A program made the translations under genes and the position numbers. A DNA stretch of 42,925 nucleotides from a virus. The notes under the pieces are model-generated. The model searched no databases. It saw only the letters and a list, made by a program, of their open reading frames with translations, and had not been told where the DNA came from. The stretch is taken from IMG/VR virus record IMGVR_UViG_3300032047_000033, positions 1 through 42,925 of that record; one strand, 5' to 3'. Positions 1-7,569 of this stretch are shown here, piece after piece. Each line of letters begins with the position of its first letter. Position 1 is the stretch's first letter.

Positions 1-1877
1 ATATTCATAATAGACTCGTCAATAGGTTTTAGTTTCTTAGTCATCTGTATAACTTGATTACTGAAATCAGTTCTTCTATCTGTAAGACTTTTTTTCTGAT
101 TTCTTAAATCTGTCTGTACTTGTTCGTACTGTTTATTCTGTTTTTCTAAATCTGCAAGTTCAACATCATAATCAGTTCTATTGAAGTTTCTTAATATAGC
201 AGATACCTCATTTATTTCTTCACTAGCTCTTGTATAAAGTAAATCAAAAATACCCATACCCATGAACTGAGCTAAAAGGTCTTTTCTTTCTTTCTGTGTT
301 TTATCAATAAAAACAGTTGAGTTGTTCTGTAATGAAAGTGCCGTTAATACAAAATCATCGTATGTACCAATCACTCTTTTGATATTCAAATTAGTTGTTC
401 GTCTTTGGTCTCCATTCAACGACACAATCTCATCACTATCATCAATCATCCAAAAATCTACATTTACCTTTACATGACCATTTCGTTGTTTTTTGGCCTT
501 TCTTTCTATAAAGTAATCGATGTCGTCTATCACCAAATGTGCTTTACAATTGAACTGACCTTTTTTGTTATTCAATACATTACCAGCTTTAAAGGCTCGT
601 GAAGAAGTATCAAATAAACAGAATGATACGGCATCTAATAAAGATGACTTACCACTCGCGTTCGGTGCGAACATTCCAATAATCCCATTGAGTTTAGTGA
701 AGTCTATTACATTATCTTCACCATAACTAAACATATTCGACCATTCAAATCTTTTTATTTTCCAAAATATATTTCTATTTACATCATCATCAGGTAGGTC
801 TGAGTTTAACTCATCGTTGATGTCTTTTATCTTTAACAATGTCTTATCATCTACGATATGGTTTCTACCTAAATAATCCTCAATCAATTCGTATTGAAAA
901 TCAGGATTTTGTACATCTCCAACATCAACAACCTGACCATCTCTAACTCTTTCGGTCAATCTATCGGTTCTTGATACGGCTATCTCCTTTATACCATATT
1001 TGGTCTGTATTATACTCAAGGCCTTCTTAAGTTGGACAGAGTCGGTATCAGATACCCTTACTCTTAACCTGGCCTTTTCTGGCATATCTTTTACATTAGG
1101 AACCTTACCTTCTGTGATATCCATTGTGTAGTATCCATAATCATTATGAATTCTAATATATTTTGATTTTCTCTTAGGAACATCCCATAATAAATAGCCA
1201 TGGTCTAAACCTTCACCATGATTCTGTTGAACCAATGAACCACAATATGAAATAGTTTCCTCTTTATTAAGATGTTGTCTTTTATGGATATCACCAAGTA
1301 ATCCCATATCGTATCCATCGAATTTGGTAATCTTAACATCACTTGGAAGTCTATACCCTAAGTCTGTCTCACATCTATCTACGGTTCCATGAAATAATAC
1401 AATTTTAGTATCACCTTCTACTTGGTCGGCAGTAATAAAATCTTTCTCATCACTCCAACAATCCCATACTACAAATTGTGTGTCAGCACAAGTATAGATT
1501 CCACTATCTTTTAGGTAATGTAAATCAGGATGATTTAAATTCTCTACAATTGGAGTAAGCACATCCATACGAGAACGATTGTTTAAATTACAATCGTGAT
1601 TTCCAGCAATTATTATTGTCGGTACTATATCAGATAGATTCTTAAATAACCTTGATAGTTGGTCTACCAATTCAGGTGACATATCAGTTTTTGAGTGTGC
1701 AATATCACCACCAATATAAGCAACAGCATTGTCTTTGTTTTCTCTGACCTTTTCGTAGAGACGATTGAATACTTCTTCGTATTCTGTGTGTCGCTTAAGA
1801 TTACGGATTTGGATATCCGAAATGTGATGTATGTGTTTAAGTTTTCGAAAAGGAACTTTTACAACATTTTTTATCAA
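1..1877 (-). CDS. Fused gp47/gp46-type (SbcD-SbcC, Mre11-Rad50) recombination nuclease, 3' part outside window
   Basis: One reading frame runs without a stop from a TTG at 1877 to the window edge (625 codons seen). The N-terminal part is a Mre11/SbcD metallophosphoesterase: HHISDIQIR (17-25), GGDIAH (56-61), GNHD (92-95), FHG (near 163), GDIHKRQ (195-201) and YCGSLVQQNHGEG (211-223). The same frame continues into an SMC/Rad50-type ATPase with Walker A GMFAPNASGKSS (401-412), a region around SLQNNSTVFIDK, and then a charged coiled coil. In T4 these are two proteins, gp47 and gp46, which process DNA ends for recombination-dependent replication. The TTG start overlaps the stop of the upstream gene, and starting at the first in-frame ATG (1682) would remove the first two metal-binding motifs. 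Walker B lies beyond the window. Confidence 0.9.
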   Translation of the reverse strand, partial: MIKNVVKVPFRKLKHIHHISDIQIRNLKRHTEYEEVFNRLYEKVRENKDNAVAYIGGDIAHSKTDMSPELVDQLSRLFKNLSDIVPTIIIAGNHDCNLNNRSRMDVLTPIVENLNHPDLHYLKDSGIYTCADTQFVVWDCWSDEKDFITADQVEGDTKIVLFHGTVDRCETDLGYRLPSDVKITKFDGYDMGLLGDIHKRQHLNKEETISYCGSLVQQNHGEGLDHGYLLWDVPKRKSKYIRIHNDYGYYTMDITEGKVPNVKDMPEKARLRVRVSDTDSVQLKKALSIIQTKYGIKEIAVSRTDRLTERVRDGQVVDVGDVQNPDFQYELIEDYLGRNHIVDDKTLLKIKDINDELNSDLPDDDVNRNIFWKIKRFEWSNMFSYGEDNVIDFTKLNGIIGMFAPNASGKSSLLDAVSFCLFDTSSRAFKAGNVLNNKKGQFNCKAHLVIDDIDYFIERKAKKQRNGHVKVNVDFWMIDDSDEIVSLNGDQRRTTNLNIKRVIGTYDDFVLTALSLQNNSTVFIDKTQKERKDLLAQFMGMGIFDLLYTRASEEINEVSAILRNFNRTDYDVELADLEKQNKQYEQVQTDLRNQKKSLTDRRTDFSNQVIQMTKKLKPIDESIMN

Positions 1878-2101
1878 CTATTATCCTTGATGTATTTTTT
1901 GACTTTTGTAATGAGTTTGTTGGGTACTATTAAATCCCACGAAGTTTCTTCCTTGAATGTCCCACTCTCATAATAAGTAGTTGTAGATTTTCCAAGATTG
2001 AATTTTTTTAGCACTTCTTCTTTTAGTTGTCCACTTGTGATGTGAACTTTCCATTCTTCATCGTTAAATTTCCAAATCGATTCCTGCTGTTTTCTTGCCA
2101 C
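1874..2101 (-). CDS. Hypothetical 75-aa protein between primase and nuclease
   Basis: Small charged protein with no motif I recognise. It starts with GTG at 2101, inside the 3' end of the primase gene (38-base overlap), and its TGA overlaps the TTG start of the nuclease fusion, so translational coupling on both sides is likely. The position suggests a replication or recombination accessory protein, but nothing in the sequence proves that. Confidence 0.6.
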   Translation of the reverse strand: MARKQQESIWKFNDEEWKVHITSGQLKEEVLKKFNLGKSTTTYYESGTFKEETSWDLIVPNKLITKVKKYIKDNS

Positions 2102-3011
2102 TTAATTTATACCTCATCAAATCCGAAAATTTCATCTTTGGTGTTTGTTTTATAACATCTACCATCTTACGAAATCCCAAATCTGAAGGGTCCTTCTCAG
2201 TTAGTTTTACAAAATAGACATCAATATTGTGATTCATAAACTCTTCAACCATTTTTAACGAATCACTAATCGCGTCCGTGTCTAATGATATATATATCGT
2301 TCTAACTTTTTTTTCGACTATTTTTCGTTTTAAGGATTTAAGTATTTGTTTTCCAAACAGCGGAATACAATTTCTTCTTATTGCTATCGCATCAAAAGGG
2401 CCTTCACACAATACTATTGGTTCGTCCCAATTAACGAATAACTCGAATCCAACTACATCTTTTGAAGTAGCGGAATTTTTATATTTCATTGGTGATTCAT
2501 AGATGTCTCTACCAACAAAAAAATTTAATTTACCATCTTTATCATAACTTGGAATCACTACACGATTACTAAACATACCACTTTCACAATAACCAATATT
2601 ATACTTTAGTATATCTTCGTGTGTAATTCCTCTTTTTCTTAAATAAGATAATGCATTTTTGTAAAATGGATTTGATGATTTTTCCCACATAGGTTTAAAT
2701 TCATCAGGTAGTTTTACAATACTTTTATCATCATCTTTAAATTTTCTTGGTTTACTATCAACTAATCCACCCAACTCATCAAATTGTGCTTTAGTTGCAC
2801 TCATACCTTTTAATAAGGTAAATAAACTTCTACCTTTTTTATCACATACCCAACAATGCCATACCGACTTTAGGATGTTTACTTCAAGTTTTGGTTTATA
2901 GTGGTTACAAAAAGGACAAAACCAAGCAAACTGACCTTGTTTTTTATGTCGTTTGTGTTTACCACCCAATACTCTATCGAGTAAATTTAATATTTTAGTT
3001 TCTTCAAACAT
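2064..3011 (-). CDS. DnaG-type DNA primase (zinc finger plus TOPRIM)
   Basis: A 315-residue primase that would make RNA primers at the phage replication fork, the role of T4 gp61. The N-terminus has a CHC2-like zinc-binding site with C32-x2-C35 (CPFCNH) and C53-x2-C56 (CWVC). The TOPRIM catalytic fold follows, with CEGPFDA (E203, D207) and SLDTD (D244, D246). The length is close to gp61 (about 340 aa) and shorter than cellular DnaG, and no helicase domain is present. The ATG at 3011 overlaps the end of the glycosyltransferase-like gene by 8 bases. It is followed by the Mre11/Rad50 fusion, giving a replication-recombination block. Confidence 0.9.
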   Translation of the reverse strand: MFEETKILNLLDRVLGGKHKRHKKQGQFAWFCPFCNHYKPKLEVNILKSVWHCWVCDKKGRSLFTLLKGMSATKAQFDELGGLVDSKPRKFKDDDKSIVKLPDEFKPMWEKSSNPFYKNALSYLRKRGITHEDILKYNIGYCESGMFSNRVVIPSYDKDGKLNFFVGRDIYESPMKYKNSATSKDVVGFELFVNWDEPIVLCEGPFDAIAIRRNCIPLFGKQILKSLKRKIVEKKVRTIYISLDTDAISDSLKMVEEFMNHNIDVYFVKLTEKDPSDLGFRKMVDVIKQTPKMKFSDLMRYKLSGKKTAGIDLEI

Positions 3012-4179
3012 CTCTACTTGGACTTATACTTGTAGGTAACCAAACTTGGTCTCCATCTTTATTGTAAATACTGAGTAAATCATCTCTCCACTTTTCAGTA
3101 TCCGAATATTTGGATAAATATTCTTTTAACTTACCTAAATAATTATTTCTATCTTCAATAGAAAGATTAGATATTTCAGCTACTTGATTTTCAAATTGTT
3201 TTTGTGTAGATGCTCTAAACGGATATTCCATTTCTTTACACCAATTTTTGTGTAGAATAGGTATTTTACCAAAATCAATTGATTGAAAAATACTATAACC
3301 AAAAGGTTCACTTTCAAAACAACTATGACTTATACCCCAATCTTCCCCTCGATAAAACTTATCTATTTTTTCAGACCTATAATCAATAACCTTGAATTTA
3401 TTTAACTTAACACTTTTTTTATAATCATCAAAACAATTCTCATAGAATTTTTCTAATGTTAAACCTATAGATTCAATTTTTTCTAAAAAGTGGAGATTCT
3501 TTCTTGCCTCACATCTAGCTGGAAATCCTACAACATTAGAATTATTGGCAGAAAGATTATTTTTAAATTCATATGTATTGGATATTTTATAATCAAACTT
3601 ACTTTCATCATCAGTACCAATCCAAATAGAATTTTCCGAATCTTCAATTAAATGGTTTTGATAATCAATAGATTTTTGTTGATAATTTATAATTTTCTTT
3701 GAAAACTTTCGTAACTTTTGTTGGTATTTTAATGTAACTGATTCAAGACTATGTATACAAACTGAATCTATTTTTCTATCGTAAACACCTCTCATTTTCT
3801 TTATTGACCACTCTAAGGAATTTCCATACATCATAATTGGTAAAGGATAGGACAAAAGGTGAAACTTTCTAGCTCCTCTTATTATCATATCTACAGTTCT
3901 TCTATCAGGTAAGGAAAAATAATTAGATACTGGAAGTCGAGACATTGTATATTCCCATTCCCATTCGGTACCTGGCCTATGTATTACATCTACATATTGT
4001 TTGGCATAGTCAATCCATTCTTTATCTTGTTCAATTTCAATTATTAGAATTGGTTTAACAATCAAATGTGGAGCTACATTACTTATCCAATCATCAACCC
4101 ATTTTGAAACACCACCATTTGAAACATCACCTACCTCGGTTGCTACATAAACATCATAAGGTTCGTTCAAATTTATCAT
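3004..4179 (-). CDS. Putative GT-B fold glycosyltransferase
   Basis: A 391-aa protein with features of GT4-type glycosyltransferases. Near residues 289-310 is FESEPFGYSIFQSIDFGK, resembling the acidic E-x7-E nucleotide-sugar site followed by an FG/K-I-P segment. Near 218-230 is a GFPARCEARKNLHFLE segment like the K/R-N-L stretch at the start of the second Rossmann domain. The N-terminus has a glycine-rich GGVSKWVDDW segment typical of an acceptor-side loop. The sugar donor and acceptor (DNA base, virion protein or host polysaccharide) cannot be told from sequence. It overlaps the primase by 8 bases and the upstream nuclease-like gene by 4. Confidence 0.65.
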   Translation of the reverse strand: MINLNEPYDVYVATEVGDVSNGGVSKWVDDWISNVAPHLIVKPILIIEIEQDKEWIDYAKQYVDVIHRPGTEWEWEYTMSRLPVSNYFSLPDRRTVDMIIRGARKFHLLSYPLPIMMYGNSLEWSIKKMRGVYDRKIDSVCIHSLESVTLKYQQKLRKFSKKIINYQQKSIDYQNHLIEDSENSIWIGTDDESKFDYKISNTYEFKNNLSANNSNVVGFPARCEARKNLHFLEKIESIGLTLEKFYENCFDDYKKSVKLNKFKVIDYRSEKIDKFYRGEDWGISHSCFESEPFGYSIFQSIDFGKIPILHKNWCKEMEYPFRASTQKQFENQVAEISNLSIEDRNNYLGKLKEYLSKYSDTEKWRDDLLSIYNKDGDQVWLPTSISPSRDV

Positions 4180-4508
4180 TTTATTAAATCTATAAAATCT
4201 TGAATTTCTAAAACTGCGTAGGTTTTACTACGATTCCTTTTAAATATTAACACTGGTTTTCCCTTTTCACTATTAGATTCAGCCTGTTTTAATGATTCCC
4301 ATATGTTTAATTTTTCTTGATTCTTACATTCTATAGCATATGGTATTAATTTACGAGCGGCAGGTGAAAGTTGTATATCCTCTCCACTTTCTCCCATCGT
4401 AGTAGATTTGATGTCATCGGGTTCTAATTGTTTGAAGTTTTCTAATAACTGGTCACGAATTTGATTCTGTAACCTTTTACCTTTATTTTTAGCAGAACGA
4501 GTTTTCAT
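4176..4508 (-). CDS. Putative PDDEXK-family nuclease (resolvase-like)
   Basis: A 110-residue protein with the spacing of a small PDDEXK/Holliday-junction-resolvase-type nuclease. After a basic N-terminus it has GESGEDIQLS (conserved acidic residue), then PYAIECKNQEKLNIW, in which E-C-K is the catalytic E-x-K, then a basic segment near FKRNRSKTY. Small phage nucleases of this layout cut branched or recombining DNA. The neighbouring recombination nuclease and primase fit that role. Substrate preference is not visible. Confidence 0.65.
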   Translation of the reverse strand: MKTRSAKNKGKRLQNQIRDQLLENFKQLEPDDIKSTTMGESGEDIQLSPAARKLIPYAIECKNQEKLNIWESLKQAESNSEKGKPVLIFKRNRSKTYAVLEIQDFIDLIK

Positions 4509-4536
4509 ACCAATAAGTATAACCTAAATTTTGAAA

Positions 4537-4923
4537 CTATTTAAAAATCTTGCTCCATTTTTTTCTGTATTCATTCTGTGCCCACCTTTCGGCTAATTCT
4601 TCCCATTTATTATCATCGTGTGGGTCTCTACCTTGATGGACTGCCATGTTTCCAGCTTGATTGTATTTCTTAACGAACTTTCTAACACCCAATCTTTGTG
4701 CGTCAAGTGCATGTTTGATTTCGTGTAATACAGAAATAATGAATTCTTTTACATTTGGATAGGAACGATTTAGTAGTATGGTATCCTTTTCAGGTATGTA
4801 ATCACCATAGTCGTGTTTAGCACCAAACTTTACCTTACTCTTCAACTTGTACTTTTTTACAAGTGCATTTGCAGTTTGTAAGTAATCAATTCGTTCTAAT
4901 AGTAATTGTGATAATTTAATCAT
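4537..4923 (-). CDS. Zinc metallopeptidase-like protein with predicted capsid-targeting N-terminus
   Basis: A 128-aa protein with a zincin motif HEIKH (67-71) and a downstream WEELAERWAQNEY segment that could supply the third zinc ligand, as in minimal metallopeptidases. Its first ten residues, MIKLSQLLLE, match the leader shared by five neighbours (hydrophobic, with Glu at position 10). I infer that it is packaged in the prohead and cleaved after Glu10 by the prohead protease, then delivered with the DNA. It starts within the stop of the preceding gene (8-base overlap). Its substrate is unknown, and the leader interpretation rests on analogy with T4 internal proteins. Confidence 0.7.
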   Translation of the reverse strand: MIKLSQLLLERIDYLQTANALVKKYKLKSKVKFGAKHDYGDYIPEKDTILLNRSYPNVKEFIISVLHEIKHALDAQRLGVRKFVKKYNQAGNMAVHQGRDPHDDNKWEELAERWAQNEYRKKWSKIFK

Positions 4924-5269
4924 CTAAAATATCCGATATCTCATAATTTGTTGAATAATCCTCACTACCATATTTATCCCAACTTCCAACATCTTCTTGA
5001 AAATTATCGTACTTAACACCTGTATTCTTTACCTTTTTAATCACTTGCATTCGCTGTTGGGATTTATCCTTCTTATCATAAATATTAGTTGCTTTTGGAA
5101 AACTCCATTGAACATAGCCACCTTTTTCAAACCAAGGCTCAGGTTTATTAGATTTAATACCTAACTTTCTAACCTTACCCTTTGGTAAAAAACCTGTATC
5201 AGGTTCACCAGCATCGTTGTAGGTTGCATTCAGGCTAACCTCTCTAATTAAATCCATCAACTTAATCAC
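4916..5269 (-). CDS. Hypothetical protein with predicted capsid-targeting leader
   Basis: A 117-aa protein of unknown fold. The first ten residues, MIKLMDLIRE, belong to the shared leader family and end in L-I-R-E, matching the (L/I)-x-E prohead-protease rule of T4-like phages. The rest is polar, with several aromatic residues and an acidic C-terminus, and has no transmembrane segment. It starts with GTG at 5269, overlapping the preceding gene by 8 bases, so it is probably co-translated. Likely an internal (packaged) virion protein. Confidence 0.7.
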   Translation of the reverse strand: MIKLMDLIREVSLNATYNDAGEPDTGFLPKGKVRKLGIKSNKPEPWFEKGGYVQWSFPKATNIYDKKDKSQQRMQVIKKVKNTGVKYDNFQEDVGSWDKYGSEDYSTNYEISDILDD

Positions 5270-6194
5270 TAATCGTTATCTCACCTTCTCTCGCGGTATA
5301 CCATTTACGAAATTGTGCTGGACTTCCAACCGTTATATCCTTTTCGTCCACATAGGATAATAATGTTTTCTTATGAGCTTCTTCAACTTCATCAGTATCA
5401 GAATAGGTTCGTGAATCATTTTGAAAGTAGTAATCATCCCAAACCCTTTTCAAAACAAACACCTCTTTGACTTTTACATTGTAGATTAACATTTCGTTCC
5501 ACCAACTTGAAGTCTCGTCTGATGGATTTATGATATTATCTTGTACCTTTTTCTTATGTTTTTTCAACAATTTATTTGTGGTGTCTATGTACTTTTTAAT
5601 GTGTTTAGAAACGATAGGTCCCAATCTTTTCTTCATTTCTGCTGTTTTGTCTTTCCAACTAATATCAGGATTATCTTTTTCAACTTCCTCTTCCATTTCA
5701 TATTCTATTTCTCTCCATTCTTCGTGTCCAGGTAACTTGGCTTTCTTTAACGCATTTTTCAATATCATAGCATCACCAAATACATGATAGGATGTTGCCC
5801 ATCTACGACCAGTCCTATCGGGTACCGTGTCGAAGTCCTGCCACTTTTGAGCTAATAATAAACCCTCTACATAGAATATCACACCACCACTGCCAGTTTG
5901 AACACCACGACCTTTGGCTAGTTGTGATGATTTGTTAGCTTGGTTGAATGTTGAGATTGATTTTTTCTTACCTATAATATTCTTCAAGGTCTTGATGTGC
6001 CATGGGTCTGTTACATGAAATGCATTAATTGGTATCTTACCGACTATACCTTGCATAGTCTTTGGGTACAATGGGATATAACTATGAGTGAGAGTCCAAG
6101 CTAATGCATCTCTTGTGTGAGCAGGATACCATTTATCATGTTTCATTGGAGTCATTGCTGCACTTTCATTTACTAAGTCCATTAGTTTAATCAT
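5262..6194 (-). CDS. Predicted packaged protein, possibly ADP-ribosyltransferase-like
   Basis: A 310-aa protein with the shared leader MIKLMDLVNE (1-10). The body has three segments in the order expected of an ADP-ribosyltransferase fold: NAFHVTD (possible NAD-contact strand), SISTF (possible S-T-S strand) and WWNEMLIYN followed by VKEVFVLK (possible catalytic-Glu strand). A lysine- and glutamate-rich helical section lies between the second and third. T4 Alt is an injected ADP-ribosyltransferase that also carries a cleavable packaging leader, so the combination is suggestive. The motif match is weak and by eye only; a purely structural role is possible. It overlaps the preceding gene by one base and the next by 8. 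Confidence 0.6.
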   Translation of the reverse strand: MIKLMDLVNESAAMTPMKHDKWYPAHTRDALAWTLTHSYIPLYPKTMQGIVGKIPINAFHVTDPWHIKTLKNIIGKKKSISTFNQANKSSQLAKGRGVQTGSGGVIFYVEGLLLAQKWQDFDTVPDRTGRRWATSYHVFGDAMILKNALKKAKLPGHEEWREIEYEMEEEVEKDNPDISWKDKTAEMKKRLGPIVSKHIKKYIDTTNKLLKKHKKKVQDNIINPSDETSSWWNEMLIYNVKVKEVFVLKRVWDDYYFQNDSRTYSDTDEVEEAHKKTLLSYVDEKDITVGSPAQFRKWYTAREGEITISD

Positions 6195-6490
6195 TATGTA
6201 AATCTCTCCTTACCAGTACCACTTAATTTTCTTTTTATGTATCCTTGTGCCCACTTAGCTGCTTTTCTTAGAATATGAGTATTGGTATCTACTATATACT
6301 TAGCTTCCCTACCTTTTACAAATAAAAAATAATCATTTTTTTTGATGCCATATTTCTTTCCAATAGAATGTCTATCAGCTTCGTTACTACGATATAATTG
6401 AACTTGTCTACCATCCTTTAACCGAGCAGTACCTACATATTCATCACCGACACTCATTCTTTCTTCTATTAAATCTTTTAATTTTATCAT
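6194..6490 (-). CDS. Hypothetical protein with predicted capsid-targeting leader
   Basis: A 98-aa basic protein starting MIKLKDLIEE, the shared leader with Glu at position 10. The remainder (GDEYVGTARLKDGRQVQLYR and a basic C-terminal helix ending near KRKLSGTGKERFT) suggests a small beta-rich nucleic-acid-compatible protein, but I recognise no family. Its ATG overlaps the TGA of the preceding gene (ATGA-type). Likely packaged with the genome. Confidence 0.65.
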   Translation of the reverse strand: MIKLKDLIEERMSVGDEYVGTARLKDGRQVQLYRSNEADRHSIGKKYGIKKNDYFLFVKGREAKYIVDTNTHILRKAAKWAQGYIKRKLSGTGKERFT

Positions 6491-6753
6491 TTTGTCAGCA
6501 ACTCTAATACTTTTATCTGTTTCTTCTGAGATTCAATGTGAGCGTTTTTTGCAACTATGATAAGAGAATCCACATATACCTTCTCTTCCAACTTCTTAAT
6601 TTTAGCTTCCCACTCAACATCACGAGCCTTTAACATTTCTACTGCTTCTTCATAAGTAAATGATGTTGGTTTAACACCATCCTTTAAAATTTCTTGTCCA
6701 CCTAATAAAGATAGAGTAAACAATGTTATTAGTAAATATTTTAGTTTAATCAT
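6487..6753 (-). CDS. Small secreted or membrane-anchored coiled-coil protein
   Basis: An 88-aa protein with a signal peptide (MIKLKYLLITLFTLSLLGGQ) probably cleaved before Gln20, then a long charged coiled coil (about 40-85). The layout (export signal plus periplasmic coiled coil) resembles small spanin-like lysis proteins, but there is no lipobox or second gene to confirm that. Although it starts M-I-K-L like its neighbours, it lacks Glu10 and the hydrophobic run continues, so I do not count it among the packaged proteins. Confidence 0.6.
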   Translation of the reverse strand: MIKLKYLLITLFTLSLLGGQEILKDGVKPTSFTYEEAVEMLKARDVEWEAKIKKLEEKVYVDSLIIVAKNAHIESQKKQIKVLELLTK

Positions 6754-7052
6754 ATCAATTCTTCTATTTGTTCTTCTATTTTTTTATGTAATATTTTTAG
6801 TTCTTTCAAACCTTTTTTAATCATGGCGGGTTTTTCACGATTAACACCTTTGAAAACCTTACCCATATTAACACTCCAACTCTGACCCCAAATTTTCAAC
6901 ATAAGAAATCCTTTTTTGGTATCACTCATAGGTGCCTCATTTTGTATTTGTTTTGGTGTTTTAAAGGGTGGATTATCTTTTTCAGTATAGATTTTACCCA
7001 ATACGACTTTATTTTCAGTCCATTCCTTTATTAGTTTTTTTAACTTAATCAC
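6750..7052 (-). CDS. Hypothetical protein with predicted capsid-targeting leader, GTG start
   Basis: A 100-aa protein. I place the start at the GTG at 7052 (one base after the preceding stop), not at an ATG 78 bases upstream, because the GTG gives the leader M-I-K-L-K-K-L-I-K-E with Glu at position 10, matching the neighbours. The body has a hydrophobic segment around KGFLMLKIWGQSWSVNMGK and a C-terminal amphipathic helix ending in IEEQIEELI. Function unknown; likely packaged. Confidence 0.65.
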   Translation of the reverse strand: MIKLKKLIKEWTENKVVLGKIYTEKDNPPFKTPKQIQNEAPMSDTKKGFLMLKIWGQSWSVNMGKVFKGVNREKPAMIKKGLKELKILHKKIEEQIEELI

Positions 7053-7053
7053 C

Positions 7054-7569
7054 TTATTTTCCAAGTTTCTTAATTGTTGACAAGGGTGTTTCCTCAACCC
7101 AATGTCCTTTAACAGTTTTACTTGCAGCATGTGCTAATACTGCTTTTAATTTAGCATCGTATGGTTTATCTTTAACAAGTACAAATCCACCATTATATCT
7201 TTTAAGCACTTCATGTTTTGCAGTCCTCCAATTCTTTGACTTTTTTAACATAGACACAATATCTTTTGGATATACAAACGGGCCATCCTTTTCCCAAAAA
7301 ATATCCTCACCTTTATACTTCAAAACCCTACTATATCCATCTTTGTTTATCATTGGAAGTCCTTTGGCTGGCCCCTTTTTGAAATGTGGTGCATTTTTAG
7401 CTTTATCTGACCTATAATCCTCTGAATATCCAACTTCAACAAGGTGACTTGATAAATCCCCTGCCTTCTTACCATAACTACTTCTAAGATATGAATTGAT
7501 AACATTTTGTTCATCCTTAGATAATAATTTACTTGTTTTTTCAACTATTAAATCCATTAACTTTACCAT
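7054..7569 (-). CDS. Hypothetical protein with predicted capsid-targeting leader
   Basis: A 171-aa basic protein starting MVKLMDLIVE, the shared leader with Glu10. The rest is rich in lysine and tyrosine, with KKGPAKGLPMINKDGYSR and a final helix (KLKAVLAHAASKT). No enzyme motif seen. Its start overlaps the end of the 341-aa gene by 7 bases. Predicted internal virion protein. Confidence 0.65.
   Translation of the reverse strand: MVKLMDLIVEKTSKLLSKDEQNVINSYLRSSYGKKAGDLSSHLVEVGYSEDYRSDKAKNAPHFKKGPAKGLPMINKDGYSRVLKYKGEDIFWEKDGPFVYPKDIVSMLKKSKNWRTAKHEVLKRYNGGFVLVKDKPYDAKLKAVLAHAASKTVKGHWVEETPLSTIKKLGK

Noticed and set aside
6487-6753. Seventh member of the capsid-leader family (M-I-K-L start)
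   Set aside because: It has no Glu at position 10, and the hydrophobic run continues as a signal peptide, so the similarity is chance.
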